From Pantoea eucrina (GTDB lineage: Bacteria > Pseudomonadota > Gammaproteobacteria > Enterobacterales > Enterobacteriaceae), in the NCBI RefSeq assembly GCF_001691555.1, contig NZ_MAYN01000007.1, forward strand, positions 1-64,000: 64,000 nt of DNA. The letters run 5' to 3'. Position numbers and translations under genes: made by a program. How positions within the stretch are numbered: position 1 is the stretch's first letter; each line of letters starts with the position of its first letter. The notes below the pieces were generated by a model that did no database searches, was not told the origin of the DNA, and saw nothing but the letters and a program-made list of their open reading frames with translations. This document shows, in pieces, positions 1 through 9,156 of the stretch.

Positions 1-13
1 GGATAACAGAATT

Positions 14-133
14 TGCCTGGCGGCCACAGCGCGGCGGTCCCACCTGACCCCATGCCGAACTCAGAAGTGAAACGCCGTAGCGCCGATGGTAGTGTGGGGT
101 CTCCCCATGCGAGAGTAGGGAACTGCCAGGCAT
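14..133 (+). rRNA. rrf: 5S ribosomal RNA, first copy
   Basis: This is a full-length 120-nt enterobacterial 5S rRNA, from TGCCTGGCGG to CTGCCAGGCAT, whose ends pair in helix I. It is followed by tRNA-Thr and a second 5S, which is the distal arrangement of the E. coli rrnD operon; the 23S gene must lie just left of the window. Position 22 is C and position 61 is G, so this helix II pair is C-G, unlike the second copy. Confidence 0.97.
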
Positions 134-146
134 CCAATTAAAGCGT

Positions 147-222
147 GCTGATATGGCTCAGTTGGTAGAGCGCACCCTTGGTAAGGGTGAGGTCCCCAGT
201 TCGACTCTGGGTATCAGCACCA
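147..222 (+). tRNA. thrV: tRNA-Thr (anticodon GGU)
   Basis: A 76-nt cloverleaf that begins GCTGATATGG and ends with an encoded CCA. The anticodon loop reads CTTGGTA, giving anticodon GGU for ACC/ACU threonine codons. It lies between two 5S genes, as thrV does at the end of E. coli rrnD, so it should be processed from the rRNA transcript. Confidence 0.97.
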
Positions 223-257
223 GTTTTAAAAAAAGCATGAGTTCGGGTAAAAGAATT

Positions 258-377
258 TGCCTGGCGGCACTAGCGCGGTGGTCCCACCTGACCCCATGCC
301 GAACTCAGAAGTGAAACACCGTAGCGCCGATGGTAGTGTGGGGTCTCCCCATGCGAGAGTAGGGAACTGCCAGGCAC
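258..377 (+). rRNA. rrf: 5S ribosomal RNA, second copy
   Basis: Second full-length 5S rRNA of the same operon, distal to tRNA-Thr, matching rrfF in E. coli rrnD. It differs from the first copy at positions 12-14 of loop A, in the position 22/61 pair (U-A here, C-G in copy one), and at the last base. A strong terminator follows 12 nt downstream. Confidence 0.97.
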
Positions 378-388
378 CAAACACAGAA

Positions 389-421
389 GCCCTGAACGAA
401 AGTTCAGGGCTTTTTTGTTTT
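389..421 (+). terminator. Rho-independent terminator of the rRNA operon
   Basis: Stem GCCCTGAAC / GTTCAGGGC (389-397 and 402-410) with a GAAA tetraloop, followed by TTTTTTGTTTTT. It sits right after the last 5S gene. Confidence 0.93.
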
Positions 422-450
422 TGCCGGACAGGATGAAAACGCGCAGCCAG

Positions 451-478
451 AAAAAAGCCCCTGCTGCATGGCAGGGGC
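451..478 (-). terminator. Terminator after the yhdWXYZ operon
   Basis: Stem GCCCCTGC / GCAGGGGC with loop TGCATG (457-478). On the minus strand it is followed by six T residues. It lies 20 bp past the yhdZ stop codon and ends the leftward transporter operon facing the rRNA operon. Confidence 0.88.
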
Positions 479-497
479 AGAGCTAAGAGCGCTGAGA

Positions 498-1259
498 TCA
501 GTGAATAACCTGCGACAGAAACGCGCGGGTACGCTCTGAACGCGGATTAGCAAAGAACTCCTCTGGCGGCGCCATCTCCACGATCTCCCCCCGATCCATA
601 AAGATCACCCGGTCAGCGACCGTACGTGCGAACCCCATTTCATGCGTCACACACAGCATGGTCATGCCATCTTCTGCGAGGCCAATCATGGTATCCAGCA
701 CCTCTTTCACCATCTCCGGATCAAGGGCTGAAGTCGGCTCGTCAAACAGCATAATTTTGGGCTTCATACAGAGCGAACGGGCTATTGCCACGCGCTGCTG
801 CTGGCCGCCAGAGAGCTGTCCCGGAAACTTATGAGCATGTTCAGCAATGCGCACCCGCTCGAGGTAGTGCATCGCCAGCGCTTCCGCCTCCTTCTTCGGC
901 ATCTTTCTTACCCAGATGGGGGCCAGCGTACAGTTTTGCAGAACGGTAAGATGCGGAAACAGATTAAAGTGCTGAAACACCATACCCACTTCCGTGCGTA
1001 CCCGTTCAATATTGCGCACGTCATCATTAAGATGGATACCGTCAACGACGATACGTCCCTGCTGATGCTCTTCCAGATGGTTGATACAGCGAATAGTGGT
1101 CGACTTTCCTGAACCTGACGGGCCGCAGAGTACAATACGTTCACGCGGTTTAACCTGCAGATTAATATCCTTAAGCACGTGAAACTGTCCGTACCATTTG
1201 TTCACGTTTTCGAGCGTAATCATCATAGCGTTAGCCGCCGTCGTTATTGTGGATGTCAT
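498..1259 (-). CDS. yhdZ: Polar amino-acid ABC transporter, ATP-binding protein YhdZ (AapP-like)
   Basis: Cytoplasmic ATPase that powers a periplasmic binding-protein-dependent importer for general L-amino acids. In 253 residues it shows Walker [10 protein letters not shown] (46-54), the Q-loop glutamine at about 96, signature LSGGQ (149-153), Walker B IMLFDEP with catalytic E174, and the switch histidine H206. It is the last of four collinear minus-strand genes (yhdW-X-Y-Z); only 8 bp separate it from yhdY, so it should be cotranscribed. The set matches E. coli yhdWXYZ and Rhizobium aapJQMP. M12 and M13 are possible alternative starts, but the family normally carries a short N-terminal extension like this one. 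Exact substrates cannot be read from the sequence. Confidence 0.95.
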   Translation of the reverse strand: MTSTITTAANAMMITLENVNKWYGQFHVLKDINLQVKPRERIVLCGPSGSGKSTTIRCINHLEEHQQGRIVVDGIHLNDDVRNIERVRTEVGMVFQHFNLFPHLTVLQNCTLAPIWVRKMPKKEAEALAMHYLERVRIAEHAHKFPGQLSGGQQQRVAIARSLCMKPKIMLFDEPTSALDPEMVKEVLDTMIGLAEDGMTMLCVTHEMGFARTVADRVIFMDRGEIVEMAPPEEFFANPRSERTRAFLSQVIH

Positions 1260-1267
1260 AGTAAACC

Positions 1268-2368
1268 TCAGTGCGCTTTACGCCCGGTGTGAAAACGCTT
1301 CTCCAGATACTGGCTGTAGCGCGACATGCTAAAACAGAAAATCCAGTAGACCAGTGCAGCAAAAACATAGCCTTCCGTGGACATGCCCAGCCATGCAGGA
1401 TCGACCGTGGCCTGCTGCACGCTGCTGAACAGATCAAACAGGCCGATAATGATCACCAGGCTGGTATCTTTGAACAGGGCGATAATGGTATTAACCAGTC
1501 CCGGGATAGTGAGCTTCAGCGCCTGCGGCAGGATCACCAGCCCCTGCGTTCTCCAGTAGCCCAGCGCCAGCGACTCAGCCGCTTCATACTGACCTTTAGG
1601 CAGCGCCTGCAGGCCGCCGCGCACCACTTCCGCTACATAGGCAGACTGGAACAGAATCACACCCACCAGCGCACGAACCAGTTTGTCGATCGTCGTACCT
1701 TCCGCCATAAACAGCGGCAGCATGACAGAGGACATAAACAGCACGGTGATCAGCGGTACGCCGCGCCAGAACTCGATAAAAATAACGGACAGCGTCCGCA
1801 CCACCGGCAGATTTGAGCGTCGGCCCAGCGCCAGCAGAATACCCAGCGGCAGGGCGCCGGCGATCCCAACGGAGGCGATAATCAGCGTCAGTGTCAGGCC
1901 GCCCCACTGGCGGGTTTCCACGCGCTCCAGACCAAAATAGCCGCCATAAAGCAGCAGCCAGACCGTAACCGGATAGAGCACTGCCCAGCAGGCAAGATAG
2001 CGACCACGACGCGGCATGGCGCGGATAAAGAGGGGAATAACTGACACTAAACCGATAACCAGCGCCAGATTGATACGCCAGCGCAGTTCATGCGGATAGA
2101 GTCCATACATAAACTGACCAAAGCGTGCATGGATAAACACCCAGCAGGCACCCGCTTTGGTACAGTCGGCACGGGTTTCGCCCAGCCAGTTTGCCTGAAA
2201 TATCAGCCAGTTCAGTGCCGGGGGAATAACATTCCAGATGAGCCACAGACTGATCAGCGTAAGCAGCGTGTTCAGCCAGCCGGAGAAGAGATTTTTACGC
2301 GCCCAGCTCCAGCTCTTCTGCAGCAGATTACTGCTTACCGGCGGCGTTTCATGCGTTGTCACAGACAT
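1268..2368 (-). CDS. yhdY: Amino-acid ABC transporter permease YhdY (AapM-like)
   Basis: Inner-membrane permease of the yhdWXYZ importer, forming the translocation path together with YhdX. The 366-residue protein has several hydrophobic segments. In its C-terminal half it carries the EAA loop that docks on the ATPase (EAAESLALG, then PQALK), typical of the HisM/GlnP-type permease family. The long N-terminal part, with extra membrane spans and a periplasmic loop, is characteristic of the Aap subgroup. The stop of yhdX is 14 bp upstream. Function follows from family and operon position; substrate range is inferred. Confidence 0.93.
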   Translation of the reverse strand: MSVTTHETPPVSSNLLQKSWSWARKNLFSGWLNTLLTLISLWLIWNVIPPALNWLIFQANWLGETRADCTKAGACWVFIHARFGQFMYGLYPHELRWRINLALVIGLVSVIPLFIRAMPRRGRYLACWAVLYPVTVWLLLYGGYFGLERVETRQWGGLTLTLIIASVGIAGALPLGILLALGRRSNLPVVRTLSVIFIEFWRGVPLITVLFMSSVMLPLFMAEGTTIDKLVRALVGVILFQSAYVAEVVRGGLQALPKGQYEAAESLALGYWRTQGLVILPQALKLTIPGLVNTIIALFKDTSLVIIIGLFDLFSSVQQATVDPAWLGMSTEGYVFAALVYWIFCFSMSRYSQYLEKRFHTGRKAH

Positions 2369-2382
2369 AGTGTTTCGTTCTC

Positions 2383-3561
2383 TTAACGCTCAACCAGCGC
2401 AATTTTGCGGTTATAGAGATTCATCAGCAGGGAAATCGTCAGGCTGATGATGAGATAAACCGCCATGGTGATCGCAATGGTTTCTATTGCCTGGCCGGTC
2501 TGATTAAGCACCGTACCGGCAAACAGCGACACCATATCGGGGTAGCCGATAGCGGCTGCCAGCGACGAGTTCTTGACCACGTTTAAATACTGGCTGGTCA
2601 GCGGAGGAATAATGACGCGCATTGCCTGCGGAATAATGACCTGACGCAGCGTCACAGGGTTCGGCAATCCCAGCGAGCGCGCCGCTTCACTCTGGCCATG
2701 CGGTACAGACTGAATACCGGCGCGGATCACCTCAGCAATAAATGAAGAGGTATAGATCGAGAGCGCCAGCGTTAGCGCGGCCAGCTCCGGGATCATCGCG
2801 AAGCCACCGCGAAAATTGAATCCGCGTAGCTCAGGCACATCCCAGTGCACGCCCGCTCCGAACAGGCTGTGGGCAATCAGCGGCAGCAGCACAATGAGCC
2901 CGGCGGCGGCGGGCCAGGTGCGACGCAGCTGACCGGTTTTCAGCTGATGTTTACGATTAAAGCGAAACAGCGCCAGGCTGGCGATAATGCCTGACGCCAG
3001 CGCAACCAGAAATGGCAGTGTACCGGGCGCATACTGTGGCCATGGAATATACAGGCCACGATTACTGACAAAGGCGAGGTCAAAGGCGTTCAGTGCCTGA
3101 CGCGGGCCGGGCAGATTACGCAGTACGGCAAAGTACCAGAAGAAAATCTGCAGCAGGGGGGGAATATTACGGAACGTCTCAATATAAATGGCAGAGAGCT
3201 TACGCAGCAGCCAGTTATCAGACAGTCGCGCCAGGCCTACCGCAAAGCCAAGCAGTGATGCAAAGACGATGCAAAGCGCGGAGACCAGCAGGGTATTGGT
3301 CAGCCCGACCATAAAGACCCGGGCGTAGGTGTCTCCTTCGGTGTAGTCAATCAGATGCTGAACAATACCAAAACCGGCACTGCGCTCCAGAAAGCCAAAA
3401 CCTGACGTAATGCCACGGTTGGCCAGATTGATGATGGTGTTGTGGATTAAATATCCCACCACCGCCACTACCGCAATAATCGCGACGAACTGATAAAGCC
3501 AGGCGCGAACCGCAGGGTTACCGAATGAAAAATCCCTTTTCACGGTTGGGCGTTGCGACAT
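2383..3561 (-). CDS. yhdX: Amino-acid ABC transporter permease YhdX (AapQ-like)
   Basis: Second membrane permease of the importer, 392 residues. The N-terminus is polar (SQRPTVKRDFSFGNPAVRAW) and is followed by a strong first membrane span. The EAA loop reads EAARSLGL followed by IIPQAMR near the C-terminus. The start is supported by TGAGG eight bases upstream of ATG. It lies between the binding-protein gene yhdW and the permease gene yhdY in the same orientation, as in E. coli. YhdX and YhdY probably form a heterodimer. Confidence 0.93.
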   Translation of the reverse strand: MSQRPTVKRDFSFGNPAVRAWLYQFVAIIAVVAVVGYLIHNTIINLANRGITSGFGFLERSAGFGIVQHLIDYTEGDTYARVFMVGLTNTLLVSALCIVFASLLGFAVGLARLSDNWLLRKLSAIYIETFRNIPPLLQIFFWYFAVLRNLPGPRQALNAFDLAFVSNRGLYIPWPQYAPGTLPFLVALASGIIASLALFRFNRKHQLKTGQLRRTWPAAAGLIVLLPLIAHSLFGAGVHWDVPELRGFNFRGGFAMIPELAALTLALSIYTSSFIAEVIRAGIQSVPHGQSEAARSLGLPNPVTLRQVIIPQAMRVIIPPLTSQYLNVVKNSSLAAAIGYPDMVSLFAGTVLNQTGQAIETIAITMAVYLIISLTISLLMNLYNRKIALVER

Positions 3562-3629
3562 GTTGAAACCTCAATGATAGATACGCGTGGGCACCGCAGG
3601 ACGCGGTGCCCGACTGGCACAGCCGTAAA

Positions 3630-4655
3630 TCAGCGCACTGGCGGTGCGTACTGAATGCCGCCCTGGTTCCAGAGCGCATTCTGTCCGCGTGCGATTTTCA
3701 GCGCGCTGTCTTTCCCGACATTGCGGTCAAAAATTTCCTGATAGTTACCCACCTGCTTGATGATGTTATAAGCCCACTTATTATCAAGTTTCAGGTCTTT
3801 ACCAAAGTCGCCTTCTGCGCCCAGCAGATGCGCCATATCAGGCGTGGTGGGTTTTGCTGCCATCTGATCGACATTCTTTGAGCTGATACCCATCTCTTCA
3901 GCATTCAGCATGGCAAACAGTGACCACTTAACAATCGTAAACCAGTCGTCGTCACCGCGACGCACCAGTGGCCCAAGCGGCTCTTTGGAGATCACTTCCG
4001 GCAGCACGATAAATTCGTCAGGTTTGCCAAGTTTGATGCGCAGCGCATAGAGCTGGGACTGATCGGAGGAGAGCGTATCGCAGCGGCCGCTATCGAGCGC
4101 TTTGGCTGACTCATCGGAGCGGTCAAAGGTCACCGGGGTGTACTGCATTTTATTCGCTTTAAAATAGTCGGCGACATTCAGCTCGGTATCAGTACCTGCC
4201 TGGATGCAGACCGTCGCGCCATCCAGCTCTTTGGCACTTTTCAGTCCCGCTTTCTTATGCGTCAGAAAACCGATGCCGTCATAGTAGTTTACGCCGGCAA
4301 ACAGAAAGCCCATGCCGCCGTCGCGCGAAGAGGTCCAGGTAGTGTTACGCGACAGGATGTCGACTTCACCCGACTGCAGCGCCGTAAAGCGCTCTTTAGC
4401 CGTCAGCGGGGTATATTTAACTTTGCCGGCATCGCCAAACACGGCAGCAGCGGCGGCACGGCAGACATCCACATCAATACCGGTGAATTTGCCGCTGGCA
4501 TCTGCGTATGAGAAACCCGGCAGTCCGTCACTGATACCACACTGTACAAAACCTTTCTTTTTAATTGCGTCCAGCGTGGCACCTGCATGCGCCTGCTGCG
4601 TCGCGCTCAGCAGTGTGGCAGCAGCGATCAGGGTAGAGAGCATCATCTTTTTCAT
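3630..4655 (-). CDS. yhdW: Periplasmic amino-acid-binding protein YhdW (AapJ-like)
   Basis: Solute-binding protein that captures amino acids in the periplasm for YhdXYZ. It has 341 residues with a clear Sec signal peptide (MKKMM, a hydrophobic core, and likely cleavage after QQAHA near residue 24). The mature part begins with the family-3 binding-protein pattern, including GFVQCGISDGLPGFS and GIDVDVCRAAAAAVFGD. It is the first gene of the operon, 68 bp upstream of yhdX. The start has AGGA at good spacing. A sigma-54-type promoter lies about 95 bp upstream, so nitrogen-limitation control is expected, consistent with E. coli yhdWXYZ being an NtrC-regulated operon. Confidence 0.94.
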   Translation of the reverse strand: MKKMMLSTLIAAATLLSATQQAHAGATLDAIKKKGFVQCGISDGLPGFSYADASGKFTGIDVDVCRAAAAAVFGDAGKVKYTPLTAKERFTALQSGEVDILSRNTTWTSSRDGGMGFLFAGVNYYDGIGFLTHKKAGLKSAKELDGATVCIQAGTDTELNVADYFKANKMQYTPVTFDRSDESAKALDSGRCDTLSSDQSQLYALRIKLGKPDEFIVLPEVISKEPLGPLVRRGDDDWFTIVKWSLFAMLNAEEMGISSKNVDQMAAKPTTPDMAHLLGAEGDFGKDLKLDNKWAYNIIKQVGNYQEIFDRNVGKDSALKIARGQNALWNQGGIQYAPPVR

Positions 4656-5112
4656 AAAGCATCCTGTGTGGCAGTTCGTCTGTTGTTATTGTGGTGTGCA
4701 CTTTGTAGTGCACTACTGTCTGTCGGTGGCAGCGTGCCATCCTGCCTGTTGCAAAGCTGATGCCAGTTTTGCAGCGGGCTGAATTCTTCAGGAAAGAGCG
4801 TCAGAAAAGGGCAGGAAGTAACGTGCGGTTACTATCGCGCACCAAAAGGCGGCATGACGAGTCGCCGCGATCACAAATAGTGCAAATAGTTTCACTATTG
4901 GAGCGCAGTGTGAGCTACCGCTCATTAGTCAGGGTTGCTGGCGTTAATACCTGCGAACACCGCAGCGGTACAGGTTACTGCCAGGTTGCACGCAGGCCGC
5001 TGCCGAATTAAGCAGAGGAGGGCACAGGAAAAATGACGCAGGGGATTGCAACAATAGTTACCATACAGACGGTAACTGTTTCACGTGAAGTGATAAGCGG
5101 GAAAACGATCCA
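4656..5112. other. yhdW-fis intergenic region with possible NtrC sites and inverted repeats
   Basis: No convincing gene is present. Besides the sigma-54 promoter it holds: a 12-bp perfect palindrome GTAGTGCACTAC (4705-4716) inside a larger TGCACT-N4-AGTGCA dyad (4697-4712); an NtrC-like half-site GCACCA (4839-4844); two direct CAAATAGT repeats (4874-4881, 4883-4890), the second overlapping the inverted repeat AATAGT-TTC-ACTATT (4885-4899); and AGTTACC-N8-GGTAACT (5056-5077). In E. coli envR-acrEF and yhdV lie in this interval; none is present here. Enhancer sites about 100-160 bp upstream of the yhdW start point would suit NtrC. Confidence 0.55.
4750..4766 (-). promoter_or_regulatory. Putative sigma-54 promoter of yhdWXYZ
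   Basis: On the minus strand the sequence reads CTGGCATCAGCTTTGCA. The GG of the -24 element and the GC of the -12 element are separated by exactly 10 bases, the diagnostic sigma-54 spacing (consensus TGGCAC-N5-TTGCA). Transcription would start near 4738, about 85 nt upstream of yhdW. Sigma-54/NtrC control is established for the E. coli operon; here it is inferred from the motif. Confidence 0.75.
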
Positions 5113-5141
5113 AACAAAAACGCCAGCCCGAAGGCTGGCGT
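5113..5141 (-). terminator. Terminator of the dusB-fis operon
   Basis: Perfect 8-bp stem CGCCAGCC / GGCTGGCG with a tetraloop (5121-5140). On the minus strand it is followed by TTTTTG. It lies 19 bp past the fis stop codon. Confidence 0.92.
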
Positions 5142-5159
5142 TATCGCAGCAGCGAACAA

Positions 5160-5456
5160 TCAGTTCATGCCGTATTTTTTCAGCTTCTTACGCAGAGTAC
5201 CACGGTTGATACCCATCATCAGGGCTGCACGGGTCTGGTTGCCACGGGTATACTGCATCACCATGTCCAACAGAGGCTGCTCGACTTCAGCCAGTACCAG
5301 CTCATACAGATCACTAACATCCTGACCATTCAGTTGAGCAAAATAGTTCTTCAGTGCCTGTTTAACCGAATCACGCAGTGGCTTTTGGGTCACCTGATCC
5401 TGTGAGTTAACGGTAGAAACGGTCAGTACGTCAGAATTTACGCGTTGTTCGAACAT
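5160..5456 (-). CDS. fis: DNA-binding protein Fis (factor for inversion stimulation)
   Basis: Nucleoid-associated protein that bends DNA and activates stable-RNA promoters in fast growth. The 98 residues match the canonical length and sequence of enterobacterial Fis: an N-terminal beta-hairpin arm (residues ~11-26), dimerisation helices, and a C-terminal helix-turn-helix ([26 protein letters not shown], about 73-98). It is preceded by dusB with a 24-bp gap, so it is the second gene of the classical dusB-fis operon. Expression should be set by the dusB upstream promoter. Confidence 0.99.
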   Translation of the reverse strand: MFEQRVNSDVLTVSTVNSQDQVTQKPLRDSVKQALKNYFAQLNGQDVSDLYELVLAEVEQPLLDMVMQYTRGNQTRAALMMGINRGTLRKKLKKYGMN

Positions 5457-5480
5457 AGTTCTTTCAGCTCTTTATTTCGT

Positions 5481-6446
5481 TTACGCAAGATTTTCGAAGT
5501 ATGCCTCCAACGCCTCCAGCTGTTCGCTGGCATCCTCAATGGCGTTGAATGTGCGCCGAAACTGGTCGTCAGGGGCACTTTCCTGCAAATACCAGGAAAC
5601 GTGTTTTCGGGCAATACGGTATCCCTTGCGCTGACCGTAAAAGTCGTGCAGCTCCCGTATATGTCCAATCAGCATTTGCTTCACCTCTGCCAGCGGCTTC
5701 GGTGCAAGCAGCTCCCCTGTGTCCAGATAATGCTGGATTTCCCGGAAGATCCACGGTCTTCCCTGAGCAGCACGTCCTACCATCAGAGCATCTGCTCCGG
5801 TGTAGTCGAGCACTGCCCTGGCTTTATGCGGGTCAGTTATGTCCCCATTCGCGATAATCGGAATGGAAACGCTCTGCTTAACTGTCCGAATGCTGTCATA
5901 TTCAGCCTGCCCCTCAAACAAACAGGCGCGGGTGCGTCCATGAATGGTGAGAGCCTGAATGCCACAACGTTCAGCCAATTGGGCAATCTCTGTACAATTA
6001 CGATTTTCTTTGTCCCAGCCAGTGCGAATCTTCAGCGTAACCGGCACGTCCACTGCGTTGACCACCGCCCGGAGAATCGATTCTACCAGTTGCGGATGCT
6101 GCAGCAGTGCAGAGCCAGCCATCTTACGATTCACTTTTTTAGCCGGACAGCCCATATTGATATCAATAACCTGCGCGCCAGACGCAACATTAATTCGCGC
6201 GGCAGCAGCCATCTCATCGGGATCGCAGCCAGCAATTTGCACGGCACGAATGCCGGGCTCGTCACTATGCACCATGCGCAGCCGGGATTTGTCACTGGCC
6301 CAGACTTCCGGGTTAGATGACAGCATCTCGGAGACAGTCATACCGGCACCGTTCTCGTAACAGAGTGTGCGAAATGGCTTATCGGTTACTCCGGCCATAG
6401 GCGCAGCAATGAGGCGATTACGTAGCTGGTGGTGTCCAATGCGCAT
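5481..6446 (-). CDS. dusB: tRNA-dihydrouridine synthase B
   Basis: FMN-dependent enzyme that reduces specific uridines in the tRNA D-loop to dihydrouridine. The start is placed at the ATG giving [22 protein letters not shown], since the resulting 321 aa equals the E. coli length; the longer open frame would read back through the fis-type promoter. TIM-barrel signatures include [15 protein letters not shown] near the N-terminus, the active-site [19 protein letters not shown] with catalytic cysteine, the lysine in [14 protein letters not shown], and the FMN-phosphate site ANGDI...[16 protein letters not shown]. It forms the first half of the dusB-fis operon. Confidence 0.98.
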   Translation of the reverse strand: MRIGHHQLRNRLIAAPMAGVTDKPFRTLCYENGAGMTVSEMLSSNPEVWASDKSRLRMVHSDEPGIRAVQIAGCDPDEMAAAARINVASGAQVIDINMGCPAKKVNRKMAGSALLQHPQLVESILRAVVNAVDVPVTLKIRTGWDKENRNCTEIAQLAERCGIQALTIHGRTRACLFEGQAEYDSIRTVKQSVSIPIIANGDITDPHKARAVLDYTGADALMVGRAAQGRPWIFREIQHYLDTGELLAPKPLAEVKQMLIGHIRELHDFYGQRKGYRIARKHVSWYLQESAPDDQFRRTFNAIEDASEQLEALEAYFENLA

Positions 6447-6484
6447 GAAAAAAGAAGTGACCCTAACTGTTCGCAAGGCGGCGT

Positions 6485-6513
6485 ATATTACGCATTTTTT
6501 CCGGAAGATGAAA
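6485..6513 (-). promoter_or_regulatory. Promoter of dusB-fis
   Basis: On the minus strand: -35 TTTCAT (6508-6513), 17-bp spacer, -10 TAATAT (6485-6490), followed by a GC-rich discriminator ACGCCGCC. This agrees with the well-studied E. coli fis promoter. The GC-rich start region is the hallmark of negative control by ppGpp and DksA, so expression should peak at outgrowth from stationary phase. Confidence 0.88.
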
Positions 6514-6817
6514 GGCCAAACTTTGAACAACAACCCCTTAACATCATAGTGCTTTCACTGTGCAACCTGATGCTCTCTGGATAGTTGTTAAAAATCATAT
6601 ATTTATTAATTTACGGCGAAATTGTGAACAAACGTTTTTCTGAATTTATACGACAAATCACGATATAAAAGCCGCAATTTTGACAGATTAACCACAGAAT
6701 TAACGGCCTTTTGCGCAAATTTAATACAAAACCATTCTCTCCGGATGCAGGGCGTGCACAGCACGATACTGCGCCCTGATAAACCCCAGACCCGCGCTTG
6801 CGGGCCCGGGAGTAAAA
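6514..6817. promoter_or_regulatory. AT-rich upstream region between prmA and the dusB-fis promoter
   Basis: No gene is seen. Roughly 6570-6720 is strongly AT-rich with phased A/T tracts, as expected for UP-element, Fis, IHF or H-NS contacts upstream of the fis promoter. Near prmA there is a short hairpin CCCGC-GCTT-GCGGG (6792-6805) without a T-run, a weak terminator candidate for prmA. Individual Fis sites cannot be called reliably by eye. Confidence 0.5.
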
Positions 6818-7699
6818 TTAGCGCAGACGCCCGGTAATACGACACCACTCCTCTTTCTCCGCAACCGGATCAAGCGCGAAGCGCTCAGCGTAAGCTTCAC
6901 AGACGCTTTCTGCCTGGCTGGCCAGTACGCCAGACAGGCCGAGATAGCCGCCCGCTTTTGGCAGAACGCCAATCAGCGGTGCCAGTTCACGCAGCGGGCC
7001 CGCCAGGATATTGGCGACCACGACATCAGCCTGCAGATTTTCAGGCTGCTGATGTGGCAGATAGAGCGACAGACGGTCTGCTACGCCGTTGCGTTCAGCG
7101 TTATCGCGGCTGGCCTGAATAGCCTGTGGATCGATATCGATCCCGATCGCCTGGGCAGCACCCAGCTTCAGCGCAGCGATCGCCAGAATGCCGGAACCGC
7201 AGCCAAAGTCGATCACCGTTTTGCCCTGCAGATCGAGACCATCCAGCCAGCTCAGGCAGAGTGAAGTCGTAGGATGCGTGCCGGTGCCAAAGGCCAGACC
7301 GGGATCGAGCATGACGTTGACCGCATCCGGATCGGGGACATCACGCCAGCTTGGACAGATCCACAGACGTTCACCAAAGCGCATTGGATGGAAGTTGTCC
7401 ATCCATTCGCGCTCCCAGTCTTTATCTTCGATCTGCTCGATCTTGTAGTGAAATGACGATCCCGGCACCGGCTGCAGACGCAGTGCGGCCACGACTTCAT
7501 CCATATCACTCTCTGCGTCAAACAGACCGATGACGTCAGTATCACCCCACAACCGGGTTTCACCCGGCAGCGGTTCATACACCGGATTATCGTGCGTATC
7601 CTGAAAGGTCACCGAGACGGCACCGACTTCCATCAGGGCATCGCTCAGTGGCTCAGCCTGTTCTCCGGTGCTGTTAATCTTGATTTGAATCCATGGCAT
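6818..7699 (-). CDS. prmA: Ribosomal protein L11 methyltransferase
   Basis: SAM-dependent enzyme that trimethylates ribosomal protein L11. The protein has 293 residues, the same as E. coli PrmA. An N-terminal substrate-recognition domain starts [22 protein letters not shown]. The C-terminal Rossmann-like domain has motif [21 protein letters not shown] (~162-181), the acidic loop [10 protein letters not shown], and motif [12 protein letters not shown]. It lies 11 bp downstream of panF on the same strand, the usual panF-prmA arrangement. Confidence 0.98.
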   Translation of the reverse strand: MPWIQIKINSTGEQAEPLSDALMEVGAVSVTFQDTHDNPVYEPLPGETRLWGDTDVIGLFDAESDMDEVVAALRLQPVPGSSFHYKIEQIEDKDWEREWMDNFHPMRFGERLWICPSWRDVPDPDAVNVMLDPGLAFGTGTHPTTSLCLSWLDGLDLQGKTVIDFGCGSGILAIAALKLGAAQAIGIDIDPQAIQASRDNAERNGVADRLSLYLPHQQPENLQADVVVANILAGPLRELAPLIGVLPKAGGYLGLSGVLASQAESVCEAYAERFALDPVAEKEEWCRITGRLR

Positions 7700-7710
7700 A
7701 GCGTTTCTCT

Positions 7711-9156
7711 TTATTTCAGTGCAGCGTCGTGCGTCTCAGACGCGCTGCCAAACAGGTTACCTGCCAGAAAAGCGAGCAGGCTCAGGGTTAGCGAGGGAAC
7801 AATAGGGTGGAATCCCCACCATTCAATCTTCAGACTGGCGAGCAGCGTGTAGCTTACGGCGCCTGCCAGCATACCGCTGATAGCCCCGGCGGCGTTGGCG
7901 CGCTCCCAGTAGAGACCCAGCACCAGCGGCCACAGGAATACCGCTTCCAGCCCGCCAAATGCCAGCAAATTAAGCCAGATAATCATATCCGGCGGATTCC
8001 AGGCCGCCAGCAGCAGCAGGATACCCAGCACAAAGGTAATCGTGCCGGAGAGCATACGCAGGCGCGCTTCATTTTCACTCTGCCGGGGCGCAATACGCAG
8101 ATAGAGATCTTTGATCAGCGTAGCGGATGCCTGCAGGAGCTGCGCGTTAATGGTCGACATAATGGCCGCCATCGGTGCAGCGAGAAAAATGCCGGCTGCC
8201 ATCGGGGGCAGTACGGTAATCATCAGCGTCGGGATCACCTGATCAGGTATGGTCAGGTCGGGCAACACCGCGCGTCCCAGTGCGCCAGCCAGATGCATAC
8301 CCAGCATCAGGAGCACCACTACGATAGTGCCAAGTATGATCCCGCGGTGCATCGCTTTGCTGTCCCGATAGGAGATACAGCGTACGGCCGTATGCGGCAA
8401 ACCGATTACGCCAAAGCAGACCAGCACAGCGAATGAGCTCAGGAAGGCTGGCGTAATCACGTTGCCCACCCCTTCCGGTGACACCAGCTGCGGATCAATA
8501 GTGCGCAGCGTGCTGACCGCGTGACTCAACCCGCCGGCATGATGAATAACGGCAAACAGCAGCAGAAACGTGCCTGCCAGCATCACCAGCCCCTGCATCG
8601 CATCATTCAGCACGCTGGCGCGAAAGCCACCGAAAGCCGTATAGAGCGCGATAGTGCCGCCAAAAATCAGTAAGCCCGTATCGTAAGGAATACCCGCAGC
8701 TGTCTCCAGCAGGCGAGCGCCGCCGATAAACTGCACGGTCATGGCGCCGATAAAAGCCACCAGCAGGCTGATACTGGCCAGCCAGATCAGCAGCGGACTG
8801 CGGTAACGGCCATAAAGCATATCGTTAAGCGTTACTGCGTTATAACGCCGGGCCAGAATGGCAAATTTTTTTCCCAGCACGCCCAGCGAAAGCCAGACGG
8901 CAGGCACCTGAATCATGGCCAGCAGTACCCAGCCCAGACCATATTTATAGGCGGCACCGGGACCGCCTATAAATGAGCTGGCGCTGATGTAGGTTGTGGT
9001 CAGCGTCATTGCCAGCACAAAGCCGCCCATGGAACGGCTGCCGAGAAAATATTCGGTCAGAAAAGTGCCCTGGCGCTGTTTGCGCATGGCGATCACTGAC
9101 AAAACGGCAATCAGAACCAGATAAGCCAGCAGCGGCAGCAGAATTTCACTTTCCAT
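7711..9156 (-). CDS. panF: Sodium/pantothenate symporter
   Basis: Inner-membrane carrier that takes up pantothenate, the coenzyme A precursor, with Na+. The 481 residues form about 13 hydrophobic spans and carry sodium:solute symporter family features such as [20 protein letters not shown] in the middle and the [16 protein letters not shown] segment near the C-terminus. The start codon overlaps the end of yhdT by 11 bp, which suggests translational coupling. It lies between yhdT and prmA as in E. coli. Confidence 0.97.
   Translation of the reverse strand: MESEILLPLLAYLVLIAVLSVIAMRKQRQGTFLTEYFLGSRSMGGFVLAMTLTTTYISASSFIGGPGAAYKYGLGWVLLAMIQVPAVWLSLGVLGKKFAILARRYNAVTLNDMLYGRYRSPLLIWLASISLLVAFIGAMTVQFIGGARLLETAAGIPYDTGLLIFGGTIALYTAFGGFRASVLNDAMQGLVMLAGTFLLLFAVIHHAGGLSHAVSTLRTIDPQLVSPEGVGNVITPAFLSSFAVLVCFGVIGLPHTAVRCISYRDSKAMHRGIILGTIVVVLLMLGMHLAGALGRAVLPDLTIPDQVIPTLMITVLPPMAAGIFLAAPMAAIMSTINAQLLQASATLIKDLYLRIAPRQSENEARLRMLSGTITFVLGILLLLAAWNPPDMIIWLNLLAFGGLEAVFLWPLVLGLYWERANAAGAISGMLAGAVSYTLLASLKIEWWGFHPIVPSLTLSLLAFLAGNLFGSASETHDAALK

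Noticed and set aside
4760..5011. Small plus-strand open frame of 83 codons in the yhdW-fis gap
   Set aside because: No ribosome-binding site or coding bias, and it overlaps the putative sigma-54 promoter and enhancer region.
5445..6320. Plus-strand open frame of 291 codons opposite dusB
   Set aside because: dusB has full family motifs on the other strand; this frame has none.
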